Assembly (NCBI RefSeq): GCF_002870965.1
Contig: NZ_PHSO01000004.1
Span: 186,001 to 250,000, forward strand
Direction of reading: 5' to 3'
DNA: 64,000 nucleotides
Source of the DNA: Tsuneonella flava
GTDB lineage: Bacteria; Pseudomonadota; Alphaproteobacteria; Sphingomonadales; Sphingomonadaceae
The notes under the pieces are model-generated. The model saw only the letters and a program-made list of their open reading frames with translations, made no database searches and was not told the origin of the DNA. Position numbers and translations under genes: made by a program. This document shows positions 57,218-64,000 of this stretch, piece after piece. The number at the start of each line of letters is the position of its first letter. Position 1 is the stretch's first letter.

Positions 57218-57302
57218 TGGTGCCCCCGGCCGGACTCGAACCGGCACTTCCGTAGAAAAACGATTTTGAGTCGTTCGCGTCTACCAATTCCGCCACGGAG
57301 GC
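57218..57302 (-). tRNA. tRNA-Leu (anticodon CAA)
   Basis: 85 nt with encoded CCA. The acceptor GCCTCCG pairs with CGGGGGC with one G-T pair. The anticodon loop CTCAAAA gives CAA, a long variable arm is present, and the T arm has GGTTCGAGTCC. It marks the right edge of the decayed island. Confidence 0.96.
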
Positions 57303-57353
57303 TCCGGGCGCGCGCGACCTAGCGTGGTCGCGACGCGCCTGCAAGCAATGTCG

Positions 57354-58175
57354 TTAAGTCTTCAACGCCCCACTCAAAACTTTATGCAGTTTGGAGTGTA
57401 GCCCATCATTGCCAGCCAGCACCTGCTTATCGCAAATGGGCAAGCTACGTCCCCGGAAATCTGTCACAAATCCACCGGCCTCACGCACGAGAAGGCACCC
57501 TGCAGCGGTATCCCACGGACTCAGCCCGCTTTCCCAAAAACCATCGTAGCGACCAGCAGCCAGCCATGCGAGATCGAGCGAAGCCGCGCCATAGCGGCGA
57601 ATACCGGCGATCTGCGGGCCGATTGCCGCGAATATCTTGACCCACTCCGCGAAATCGCCGTGCCCTTGAAACGGAGTGCCCGTGGCAACCAGCGCCTCGT
57701 GCAGACGGGAGCGCGACGACACCCGCAAGCGTCCGTCGTGAAGCCATGCACCACGCGTCTTTTCCGCCCAGAAAGTCTCATCGGTAATCGGCTGATAGAC
57801 GACAGCAGCAGTCACTTCGCCCCAACCGGAACCATCCAGCTTGGGCTCCTGCACAGCAATCGAGATTGCAAAGTGCGGAATGCCGTGGAGGAAGTTGCTT
57901 GTTCCATCCAGCGGATCGATAATCCAGCGCGGCTTGTCTGGGGCGCCTTCGATGATCCCGGCTTCTTCCAGCACGAAACCCCAATCGGGCCGTGCGTGAA
58001 GCAGTTCATCATAGATCGTGCGCTCAGCAATCTGGTCGGCCTTAGAAACGAAGTCGCTCGGCCCCTTGCGGCTGACCTGCAAGTGCTCGACTTCACCGAA
58101 GTCGCGACGCAAGCGGCCTCCCGCCTTGCGGGCGGCCTTTTCCATCACACGGATTATGCCTGGTACGGCTGCCAT
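57354..58175 (-). CDS. Inositol monophosphatase family protein (SuhB-like)
   Basis: Mg-dependent phosphatase of 273 residues. Metal and substrate motifs are EEAG (Glu70, Glu71), IDPLDGTSNF (Asp87, Asp90) and WDTAAGCLLVREAGG near 215. Family members hydrolyse inositol-1-phosphate and relatives; in E. coli SuhB also joins transcription antitermination complexes. ATG 58175 was chosen because the longer frame overlaps efp. It starts 7 nt after the efp stop, so the two are one operon. Confidence 0.94.
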   Translation of the reverse strand: MAAVPGIIRVMEKAARKAGGRLRRDFGEVEHLQVSRKGPSDFVSKADQIAERTIYDELLHARPDWGFVLEEAGIIEGAPDKPRWIIDPLDGTSNFLHGIPHFAISIAVQEPKLDGSGWGEVTAAVVYQPITDETFWAEKTRGAWLHDGRLRVSSRSRLHEALVATGTPFQGHGDFAEWVKIFAAIGPQIAGIRRYGAASLDLAWLAAGRYDGFWESGLSPWDTAAGCLLVREAGGFVTDFRGRSLPICDKQVLAGNDGLHSKLHKVLSGALKT

Positions 58176-58182
58176 TGCTGCC

Positions 58183-58746
58183 TCAGTTCGCTTTGCCGAT
58201 GTAGGCTTGCTCGTAAACGTCAACGACGATTCGCGTGCCACTTTCGATGTGGGGCGGGACCATAATCCGCACACCATTGTCGAGCACGGCGGGTTTGTAA
58301 CTGGAAGAGGCAGTTTGCCCCTTCACCACAGCATCCGCTTCCACGATCATCGCTTCGACCTGCTGCGGCAGTTCGACGCTGATGGGCTTTTCTTCCCACA
58401 GTTCTAGCTTAACCTGCATACCGTCCTGCAGAAACGGGCGCGCATCGCCCAGCAGATCGCTCGGCAGGTTGATCTGTTCGTAACTTTCCTGATCCATGAA
58501 CACGAGCATATCGCCATCTTCATAGAGGAACTGATAGTCCTTCGTATCGAGACGGACCTTCTCAACCGTGTCGGCGCTGCGGAAGCGGACGTTGGTTTTG
58601 CGGCCGTCCTGCAGGTTCTTCATTTCGACCTGCATATAGGCGCCACCCTTCCCCGGCTGGGTGTGCTGGATCTTGGCAACTTTCCAGATGCCGCCTTCAT
58701 ACTCGAGAATATTACCGGGACGGATGTCCACACCGCTGATTTTCAT
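58183..58746 (-). CDS. efp: Elongation factor P
   Basis: Helps ribosomes through polyproline stretches. 187 residues in three beta-barrel domains: KOW-like N-terminal domain ([19 protein letters not shown]), the middle OB domain and the C-terminal OB domain ([19 protein letters not shown]). The tip residue that is modified in other bacteria is Lys33 in PGKGGA. No EpmA or EpmB genes are nearby. A normal length and clear family match. Confidence 0.97.
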   Translation of the reverse strand: MKISGVDIRPGNILEYEGGIWKVAKIQHTQPGKGGAYMQVEMKNLQDGRKTNVRFRSADTVEKVRLDTKDYQFLYEDGDMLVFMDQESYEQINLPSDLLGDARPFLQDGMQVKLELWEEKPISVELPQQVEAMIVEADAVVKGQTASSSYKPAVLDNGVRIMVPPHIESGTRIVVDVYEQAYIGKAN

Positions 58747-58882
58747 GGGAGTGTTGCGCCTTCTGTAATGGAGGGACGGGCGGCATATACGCCAGCGTCT
58801 GCGCCGCGCGCCTTAGCGGCAAGGACGCGTATGAGCAAGGAGGGTGACAGAGGGAAGTTTGCGATGCTAGAGCCGAGGAGCG

Positions 58883-59296
58883 ATGAAACGTCTTCCGATA
58901 CTGCCCACTCTGGCCGCGCTGCTAGTCGCTGCGGCGCCTGCCCCCGATGAATCAGTGGCCTTAAATGGCAAGCTTGGCACTCTGCCGCATGGTCGCTGGA
59001 TTTGCGAAGTGCCGGGTGATGCGAGTGGTCCGGCAGTATTGCCGATACCTGGCGGGTGGTTCGAGACGGAAAATAACTCCAGCTACGTAAACCCTAATGG
59101 ACACGGCACCTACCTCCTCACCGGCAAACAGGTGCACTTTACACGAGGCTCAATGCTTGGTGCACGGTTCGAGCGAACAGGTGCCAATACCCTCAGCCTG
59201 TTAAATGCATTGGGAGAATTGAGTAGTGTACGATGCGTGCGAGGGCCCATTCCAATTACTTTGAAATCTTCCCGGTCAAAATCGGATACGGATTAA
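58883..59296 (+). CDS. Exported protein of unknown function (137 aa)
   Basis: A signal peptide (LPTLAALLVAAAPA) is followed by about 115 residues with two Cys (ICEVPG, VRCVRG) and a beta-rich pattern (GTLPHGRWICEVPGDA, GHGTYLLTGKQVHFTRG). The Cys pair suggests a periplasmic disulfide. Unnamed relatives occur in sphingomonads as far as I can tell. The last 41 nt overlap the end of the convergent M23 peptidase gene. Confidence 0.75.
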   Translation: MKRLPILPTLAALLVAAAPAPDESVALNGKLGTLPHGRWICEVPGDASGPAVLPIPGGWFETENNSSYVNPNGHGTYLLTGKQVHFTRGSMLGARFERTGANTLSLLNALGELSSVRCVRGPIPITLKSSRSKSDTD

Positions 59297-59951
59297 CCGC
59301 AGCGGCGGCTTCCCACCATTTCGCGTCCGGTGTCGTTCGCATAATGGCAAAGTGGAGATGCGGCGCCTCCGCACTGGCATGCCCTGTATGCCCCACCGCA
59401 CCCAGCCTTTGACCGCGACGTATTTTTTGCCCTTCTTTCAAGCCCGGCGCGTATTCGGCCAGATGGGCGTAGTAATAGATTGTCCGCCCATCTGCGGAGC
59501 GGACATAGATAGTATTCCCGCCGACCTGAGACTTGAACATTTTCTCGATCTTGCCTGGGGCTGCGGCGGCGACGGTTGTTCCTTCTGGAGCCATGATGTC
59601 TAGCGCATGATGGATTTGTTTTCCCCCTCCACGTTCGTCAACAAAGGTGTCGCTTAAATCACTGGGCCGAACATTGAGGACCGGCACGATAATCTGCTGC
59701 GCCTCGGTGTCATTTGGGGCCGTCAGATCCTCTGTCTCCAGAGGGGGAGCGCTCACTTTCTCGCCAGAGGCATTCTCAACAGCGGGGACGTCGCTCGATT
59801 TCGGGCTGGGTTGAGCATCCGCAGGGCGGGTACGCGCAATCTGACTGGACGAGCCTGCCAGATCAAGCACACTGCCCCCGGCAACGATCCACGCCGCCGA
59901 AGTGACAGTTGCCGTGATGAGAATGGTTGCAATGCGATCAAGGACAGTCAT
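59256..59951 (-). CDS. M23 family peptidoglycan D,D-metallopeptidase, membrane-anchored
   Basis: 231 residues. One N-terminal membrane segment (about 8-27, TILITATVTSAAWIVAGG) is followed by a disordered Pro/Ser-rich stretch and an M23 LytM domain (about 115-220). That domain has the zinc ligands HHALD and HLHFAI and conserved GNTIYVRSADGRTIYYYAHL. It cleaves peptide cross-links in the cell wall. I chose ATG 59951, with AGAGG about 5 nt upstream, although the frame stays open for another 124 codons; the extension has no recognised homology. Confidence 0.87.
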   Translation of the reverse strand: MTVLDRIATILITATVTSAAWIVAGGSVLDLAGSSSQIARTRPADAQPSPKSSDVPAVENASGEKVSAPPLETEDLTAPNDTEAQQIIVPVLNVRPSDLSDTFVDERGGGKQIHHALDIMAPEGTTVAAAAPGKIEKMFKSQVGGNTIYVRSADGRTIYYYAHLAEYAPGLKEGQKIRRGQRLGAVGHTGHASAEAPHLHFAIMRTTPDAKWWEAAAAVNPYPILTGKISK

Positions 59952-60356
59952 CGTCGCCTCTTTATGCGATAACTGCCACATTTGTCGATTGCGACACTGC
60001 AGGCGCGTGGACTGCCCATCCCTCATGGTTACAGCCAATGGAGGCAGGCGGAAGGGCTTAGCGCCTTCTTTCACCGGGCGTTTTCCCAGCAGTTCATCAA
60101 TGACGATAGAGCCAGCGATAATTGCACCACCTGACCCAACCAGAATCCCATCGCGGCGCTCCGCCAAGATAGCCTTGGGCCAGACTGGAAATGAACGAAG
60201 CTTGCGGCGCAGGCAAAGCATCCGGCTCTGCACCGGGCGCCCCGCCCCCACCATCGTTGCGCTTAACAGATTCGGCACCGGCGGGATAACCTGTCTCCCC
60301 GTAGCCTCGCGCAGCACAAGCATTTCCCACGGGCCGATGCATGCCTGTGCTTACGC
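59952..60356 (-). other. 405 bp without a recognised gene; open frame upstream of the M23 gene
   Basis: On the minus strand a frame in phase with the M23 gene is open from an ATG at 60323, and its codons look fairly natural. The encoded stretch includes a hydrophobic part (ILVGSGGAIIAGSIVIDELL) but nothing I can name. It could be an N-terminal extension of the peptidase, an eroded gene, or chance in GC-rich DNA. A strong ribosome binding site at 59951 argues against the extension. Confidence 0.3.
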
Positions 60357-60992
60357 TTAATCGTCAGGTTGAAAAGCATACTCCTGCATCGCGCGGTGGA
60401 AGGCACGCACGGCCTCTGCCTCATTACCGCTCCATACCGCCTGTGACACCGCAAGAAAGTCGGCTCCGGCCTGTATGATCGGGCCACAATTCTGCGGCGT
60501 AATTCCGCCAATTGCGACGCAGGGAATTTCGACCATTGTCTGCCACCAGGTTAGCAGTTCCAGTTCCGGGCGATGTTCGCTGATCTTCGTGGTCGACGGG
60601 AAAAAGCTGCCGAACGCAACATAATCCGCACCCGCATCCCCGGCTTCGAGAGCGAGATGGCGGCTCGCATGACACGTCATACCGATCTGCGCCTCGCGCC
60701 CCAATTCCTCCCGCGCTTCGCGGGGATCGCCATCGCTCTGCCCCAAATGAACGCCATCGGCCCCCAATCGCTTTGCCAAAGCGATGGAATCGTTGACGAT
60801 GAAGGCGCAATCCTTCGCCGCGCAAATCTCTTGCAGCGGGCCTGCAAGGATTGCAGCAGTATGCTGATCAACGTCCTTCACGCGAAACTGAAACGCTGCC
60901 ACCTCACCCGCGGACAGAGCGGATTCCAGTCGTCCAGGAAACGAGCCGCCAACATCGGGCGGCGAGATCAGATAGAGTTGGCAATCGGTCAT
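60357..60992 (-). CDS. thiE: Thiamine phosphate synthase
   Basis: Joins the pyrimidine and thiazole halves of thiamine. 211 residues in a TIM barrel. Signatures include FIVNDSIALAKRLGADGVHLGQSDGD with the pyrophosphate-binding region, IGMTCHASRHLALEAGDAGADYVAFGSFFPS, and PCVAIGGITPQNCGP. I used ATG 60992, 13 codons inside the longest frame. No THI-box riboswitch is seen upstream and no other thi genes are adjacent. Confidence 0.94.
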   Translation of the reverse strand: MTDCQLYLISPPDVGGSFPGRLESALSAGEVAAFQFRVKDVDQHTAAILAGPLQEICAAKDCAFIVNDSIALAKRLGADGVHLGQSDGDPREAREELGREAQIGMTCHASRHLALEAGDAGADYVAFGSFFPSTTKISEHRPELELLTWWQTMVEIPCVAIGGITPQNCGPIIQAGADFLAVSQAVWSGNEAEAVRAFHRAMQEYAFQPDD

Positions 60993-61069
60993 GCTGCGGG
61001 TGTTAGTCGCTTGCGCCGCATTCGTCACCATTCAGAGATGCGAAAGCGGCAAGCTGCTCATCTGATTAC

Positions 61070-61462
61070 ATGAAGACGTTCGCAATTCTCGTTTTCGCAA
61101 GCGCCACACTGGGCGCCTGCGCGGTCATCCCCAACGCACCCAATGTAGATCGCCCACCTCAACCGGCAGGCTACGCAGTGCCGTTCGATCAGCCTGTTCA
61201 AGTCGGCGATCTGGTCCTGACACCCAAATCCGTGGTCGAAGACAGCCGCTGCCCGGCCAATGCGCGATGCATGTGGGCAGGGCGCGTGGTTGTAAGAACA
61301 AGAATCGATGGCGCGGGCTGGCGCGAAACCAAAGATCTGACCCTTAGCGAAACCTATGGCACTCACGATCGCAGGTTCGCTCTGGTGCAGGTGTTGCCGG
61401 AGAAGATAACGGGAGATGAAATTGCGAGCGACACCTATCGTTTCCGATACGAAAGTCGCTGA
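61070..61462 (+). CDS. Lipoprotein of unknown function (130 aa)
   Basis: A signal peptide with lipobox LGAC puts the lipidated Cys at 17. The mature domain contains EDSRCPANARCMWAGRVVV, a Cys pair motif found in a group of small unnamed alphaproteobacterial lipoproteins, and ends in a beta-rich region. Probably a periplasmic membrane-tethered protein; function unknown. A bidirectional terminator follows. Confidence 0.8.
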   Translation: MKTFAILVFASATLGACAVIPNAPNVDRPPQPAGYAVPFDQPVQVGDLVLTPKSVVEDSRCPANARCMWAGRVVVRTRIDGAGWRETKDLTLSETYGTHDRRFALVQVLPEKITGDEIASDTYRFRYESR

Positions 61463-61481
61463 TTAATTATCCCGTGGACTC

Positions 61482-61521
61482 TGGGATAGTCGAATCGGCA
61501 AAAGCCAATCCGACTATCCCA
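61482..61521. terminator. Bidirectional terminator between the lipoprotein and aldolase genes
   Basis: An 11 bp perfect stem TGGGATAGTCG/CGACTATCCCA enclosing a smaller GGC-AAAA-GCC hairpin, midway between two convergent stop codons. Confidence 0.65.
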
Positions 61522-61542
61522 AGATATTCTGACAGTGGAAAA

Positions 61543-62430
61543 TTATGCCACTGAAGCAGCGTGAATTTGGTCGATTGCGCTGCCTAGCGTGCCATCGAAT
61601 TCCACATCCGACTGCCCGTGACGCAAATCCTGCAACAGACCACGGCTGAAGCTCGCTATCATTCCGGTATTCTGCGCCAGCTTTTCACATGCCTCATTGG
61701 TCGAATATCCGCCCGACAGAGCCACAACCCGCAACACTTTGGGATGCGCGATCAAAGGCGCGTAAAGATTGGCTTCAACCGGGATCGACAGCTTGAGCAT
61801 CACTTTCTGCCCGTCGGGCAAATCATCGAGATGCGACAGGATTTCATCGCGCAGAATGGCTTCCCCTTCTGCGCGATCCTTCGCAGTGATATCGTATTCC
61901 GGCTCAAGCATAGGCACGAGACCGGTCGAAAGAATTCGTGCGCCCTCGGCGAACTGCTGATCGACGATTTGGCGAATACCGACAGGGTTGGCCGTCTTGA
62001 TAACCGAACGCATCTTGGTGCCGAACACGCCCAGCGCTCTGGCCCGGTTGCAAAGGTCTTCAAGCCCCGGATTCGGCTTCATCAGCTGAACGCCGTTTGC
62101 TTCGTCTTCGAGGCCCTTGTCGACCTTGATGAACGGCACAACGCCGCGTTCAGCCAAACGGGTCGGCACCGGTTTGCCGCCGCTCACCCCATCCATCGTT
62201 TTCTCGAACAGTATTGCGCCGATCACCTTACCATTCCCAAAGCACGGGCTTTCAATAATCCGGCTCCGCATTTCGTGAATGGCTGCGAACATTTCATCAT
62301 CACCATTCCACGATTCGTCAGCAATGCCGTAACCCCGCAATGCCTTTGGCGTGGACCCGCCGGACTGGTCGAGTGCGGCAATAAAGCCCTGCCCATTGGC
62401 AATGCGGTCGGTCATTTCCTGGTGATTCAT
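61543..62430 (-). CDS. Class I fructose-bisphosphate aldolase
   Basis: Schiff-base aldolase of glycolysis and the Calvin-like sugar pathways, 295 residues. Class I features are GFIAALDQSGGSTPKAL near the start, the KVDKGLE loop, and VMLKLSIP with the likely Schiff-base Lys, plus ALSGGYSTNEAC near the end. GGAG about 7 nt before ATG 62430 favours this start over one eight codons upstream. It lies downstream of pgk and a thioesterase on the same strand, so glycolytic genes are grouped, with eno 50 kb away. Confidence 0.94.
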   Translation of the reverse strand: MNHQEMTDRIANGQGFIAALDQSGGSTPKALRGYGIADESWNGDDEMFAAIHEMRSRIIESPCFGNGKVIGAILFEKTMDGVSGGKPVPTRLAERGVVPFIKVDKGLEDEANGVQLMKPNPGLEDLCNRARALGVFGTKMRSVIKTANPVGIRQIVDQQFAEGARILSTGLVPMLEPEYDITAKDRAEGEAILRDEILSHLDDLPDGQKVMLKLSIPVEANLYAPLIAHPKVLRVVALSGGYSTNEACEKLAQNTGMIASFSRGLLQDLRHGQSDVEFDGTLGSAIDQIHAASVA

Positions 62431-62515
62431 CTGACTGCTCCGGGTGTTATGCATACGAATGCAGAAGGTGTCGCGAGGCCTTTAGCCAGCGCAACCGCAC
62501 AGGGCAACAACAGTG

Positions 62516-62977
62516 TCAGCTGCGTGTGCCAACCTTGCGTATGATACCGTTGAAAGTGAGCGCCGGTGTACCGTCCGCCGTTATCATTCCGCGCACGAAA
62601 ACGGTTTTACCGCCTCCACGCGTCACTTCGCCACGAGCTTCTACGAGCTGTCCGACTGCCACTGGCGAAAGGAAGTCTCCCGCCAGTTGCAGCGTAACTC
62701 CACGAGCCCCCGCCATTTCGTCAGTGGCGATGGTGAACAACGCGGAATCCGCAAATGTCATCAGACAACCGCCATGCATGAATCCAGCACCATTCATGTG
62801 CCGCTTTTCAGCACGGAAGGCGCTGACCATTCCGCCATTTTCCTCACGGCGTTCATAGAATGGACCGGCTCGTTGTTCGAAAGCGTCACCCGACCAAGTT
62901 TGCCACCCGACCCATTCGCCCTCGTCGACATCGGACAGACTGCTACCCGCGCCGATAACTGTCGGTTCTTCGCTCAT
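62516..62977 (-). CDS. PaaI-type acyl-CoA thioesterase (hotdog fold)
   Basis: 153 residues. The hotdog signature [20 protein letters not shown] is near residue 62-81, and the rest ([35 protein letters not shown]) fits the PaaI/YbgC-like group that hydrolyses aryl- or acyl-CoA. The substrate is not predictable. The ATG overlaps the pgk stop as ATGA, so translation is coupled to a glycolytic enzyme, an unusual partner. Confidence 0.9.
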   Translation of the reverse strand: MSEEPTVIGAGSSLSDVDEGEWVGWQTWSGDAFEQRAGPFYERREENGGMVSAFRAEKRHMNGAGFMHGGCLMTFADSALFTIATDEMAGARGVTLQLAGDFLSPVAVGQLVEARGEVTRGGGKTVFVRGMITADGTPALTFNGIIRKVGTRS

Positions 62978-64000
62978 GCTTCCAGCGCCGCCACACCTGG
63001 GAGAACCTTACCTTCCATCCATTCGAGGAAAGCGCCGCCAGCAGTTGAAATATAGGTGAAATCATGCGCGACGCCGGCATGGTTAAGCGCCGCCACAGTA
63101 TCACCGCCACCAGCAACAGATACCAGCGAACCATCTTGGGTCAAAGCTGCCGCAGTCCGCGCCAAAGCCACAGTTGCCGCATCGAACGGTTCGGTTTCAA
63201 ATGCCCCCATCGGGCCGTTCCACACCAAAGTGCGACAGGTTTTCAGCACATCGCCCAATGCCTCCACCGCGAGCGGGCCTACGTCGAGTATCATCTCCTC
63301 AGCCGCCACCTCGTGCACGTTGCATGTACGCAAGCTCGCCGGATGAGCGGCAAATTCTTTCGCGACGACCACATCGTAAGGCAAATGAACGGTGCATCCG
63401 GCATGACTGGCGGTATCCAGAATTTTGTTTGCCGTACCGGTCAGGTCGTGCTCACACAGACTCTTGCCTACATCGACGCCGCGCGCAGCGAGAAATGTGT
63501 TGGCCATTCCCCCGCCGATTATCAGATGCTGCACTTTGCCGACGAGGTGTTCGAGCACAGCAAGCTTGGAACTGACCTTCGCACCGCCAACCACAGCTGC
63601 AGCCGGCATTTCAGGGTTGCCAAGCGCTTTATCCAGCGCGGTCAGTTCCGCTTCCATCGCGCGCCCGGCATAGGCGGGCAAAAGGTGAGCGAGACCTTCC
63701 GTGCTGGCATGCGCGCGGTGGGCCGCGGAAAATGCGTCATTGACGTAAAAATCGCCGTGGCCGGCAATCGCCCTGGCGAATTCGGGATCGTTGGCTTCCT
63801 CGCCCGGCCAGAAGCGGACATTATCCAGCAAGCCGATATCACCATCGCGCAGAATGCCGATCGCCTGTTCCACCACTGGCCCGGCGACCTCAGGAATGAA
63901 CATGATTTCGCGATCGAGGACACGCTCCACATCGCCCTGCACCATACTGGTGCTCATCGTCGAATTTCGCTGCCCCTTAGGACGTCCAAAGTGCGCCAGC
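62974..64000 (-). CDS. pgk: Phosphoglycerate kinase (partial, N-terminus beyond the window)
   Basis: Transfers phosphate from 1,3-bisphosphoglycerate to ADP. About 342 C-terminal residues are present; the frame continues to the window edge, where it reads [10 protein letters not shown], the conserved substrate-binding segment, so an internal ATG at 63957 is not the start. Other motifs are [39 protein letters not shown] and the nucleotide-binding [11 protein letters not shown] near the end. Confidence 0.97.
   Translation of the reverse strand, partial: LAHFGRPKGQRNSTMSTSMVQGDVERVLDREIMFIPEVAGPVVEQAIGILRDGDIGLLDNVRFWPGEEANDPEFARAIAGHGDFYVNDAFSAAHRAHASTEGLAHLLPAYAGRAMEAELTALDKALGNPEMPAAAVVGGAKVSSKLAVLEHLVGKVQHLIIGGGMANTFLAARGVDVGKSLCEHDLTGTANKILDTASHAGCTVHLPYDVVVAKEFAAHPASLRTCNVHEVAAEEMILDVGPLAVEALGDVLKTCRTLVWNGPMGAFETEPFDAATVALARTAAALTQDGSLVSVAGGGDTVAALNHAGVAHDFTYISTAGGAFLEWMEGKVLPGVAALEA

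Noticed and set aside
51629-57302. Direct repeats of the tRNA 3' ends as attachment sites
   Set aside because: I looked for copies of the tRNA-Arg or tRNA-Leu 3' ends at the opposite side and found none by eye; decay or a different site may hide them.
60993-61069. TPP riboswitch upstream of thiE
   Set aside because: The leader is short and overlaps the divergent gene region; no THI-box core was found.

Overview
This 64 kb window is chromosomal DNA from a GC-rich alphaproteobacterium. It is most likely a member of the Sphingomonadales, close to Erythrobacter, Altererythrobacter or Novosphingobium. The evidence is the gene order dusB-ntrBC-ntrYX-hfq-hflX, a pyruvate dehydrogenase E1-beta carrying its own lipoyl domain, fused IspDF, a DUF4170 gene, an Hfq with two Sm domains in tandem, and EcfG-type general stress promoters (GGAAC-N16/17-CGTT). 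The genus is an inference; no rRNA is present.

Layout. 1-3.6 kb: rpoD (cut by the window edge), dnaG and a YqeY gene on the minus strand. 3.7-8.9 kb: carA, carB, greA. 8.9-11.3 kb: a DUF4170 gene, then a minus-strand operon of four small membrane or DUF883-like proteins behind an EcfG-type promoter. 11.4-15.4 kb: eno, an M13 peptidase, and ribH directly behind tRNA-Ser(UGA). 15.5-24.5 kb: a dense plus-strand run with three envelope genes (MltB-like transglycosylase, RlpA-like lipoprotein, D,D-carboxypeptidase), then tmk-holB-metG-TatD-MBL, most joined by ATGA or GTGA overlaps, a small membrane protein and mazG. 24.5-33.7 kb: the nitrogen-control and RNA-chaperone operon dusB-ntrB-ntrC-ntrY-ntrX-hfq-hflX. 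33.8-43.4 kb: ispDF, a secreted unknown, CinA/PncC, a COQ10-like protein, lipA, beta-carbonic anhydrase, a NYN protein, a repeat-containing exported protein and gyrA. 43.5-51.7 kb: YhhN, trmFO, an EF-hand protein, a squalene-synthase-like protein, pdhB, pdhA, ftsB, a small unknown, MscS and tRNA-Arg(CCU).

51.7-57.2 kb is different. It lies between tRNA-Arg(CCU) and tRNA-Leu(CAA) and is a decayed mobile region. It holds two serine-recombinase tail remnants (one at each tRNA), a truncated TonB-dependent receptor joined to a frameshifted PhoD phosphatase, an intact LysR and SnoaL-like pair with an operator, a truncated SDR, a broken AraC regulator, and IS5 and IS3 family transposase remnants.

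57.3-64 kb returns to core genes: suhB-like phosphatase, efp, an M23 peptidase, thiE, a lipoprotein, class I fructose-bisphosphate aldolase, a thioesterase and pgk (cut by the window edge).

Most of the window is ordinary housekeeping DNA. The points most worth a second look are the double Hfq with its own possible stress promoter, the EcfG-type promoters in front of the four-gene membrane cluster and of MscS, the decayed tRNA-to-tRNA island, and several precise inverted or direct repeats with no obvious role. No CRISPR array, rRNA, intact insertion sequence or intact prophage was seen.
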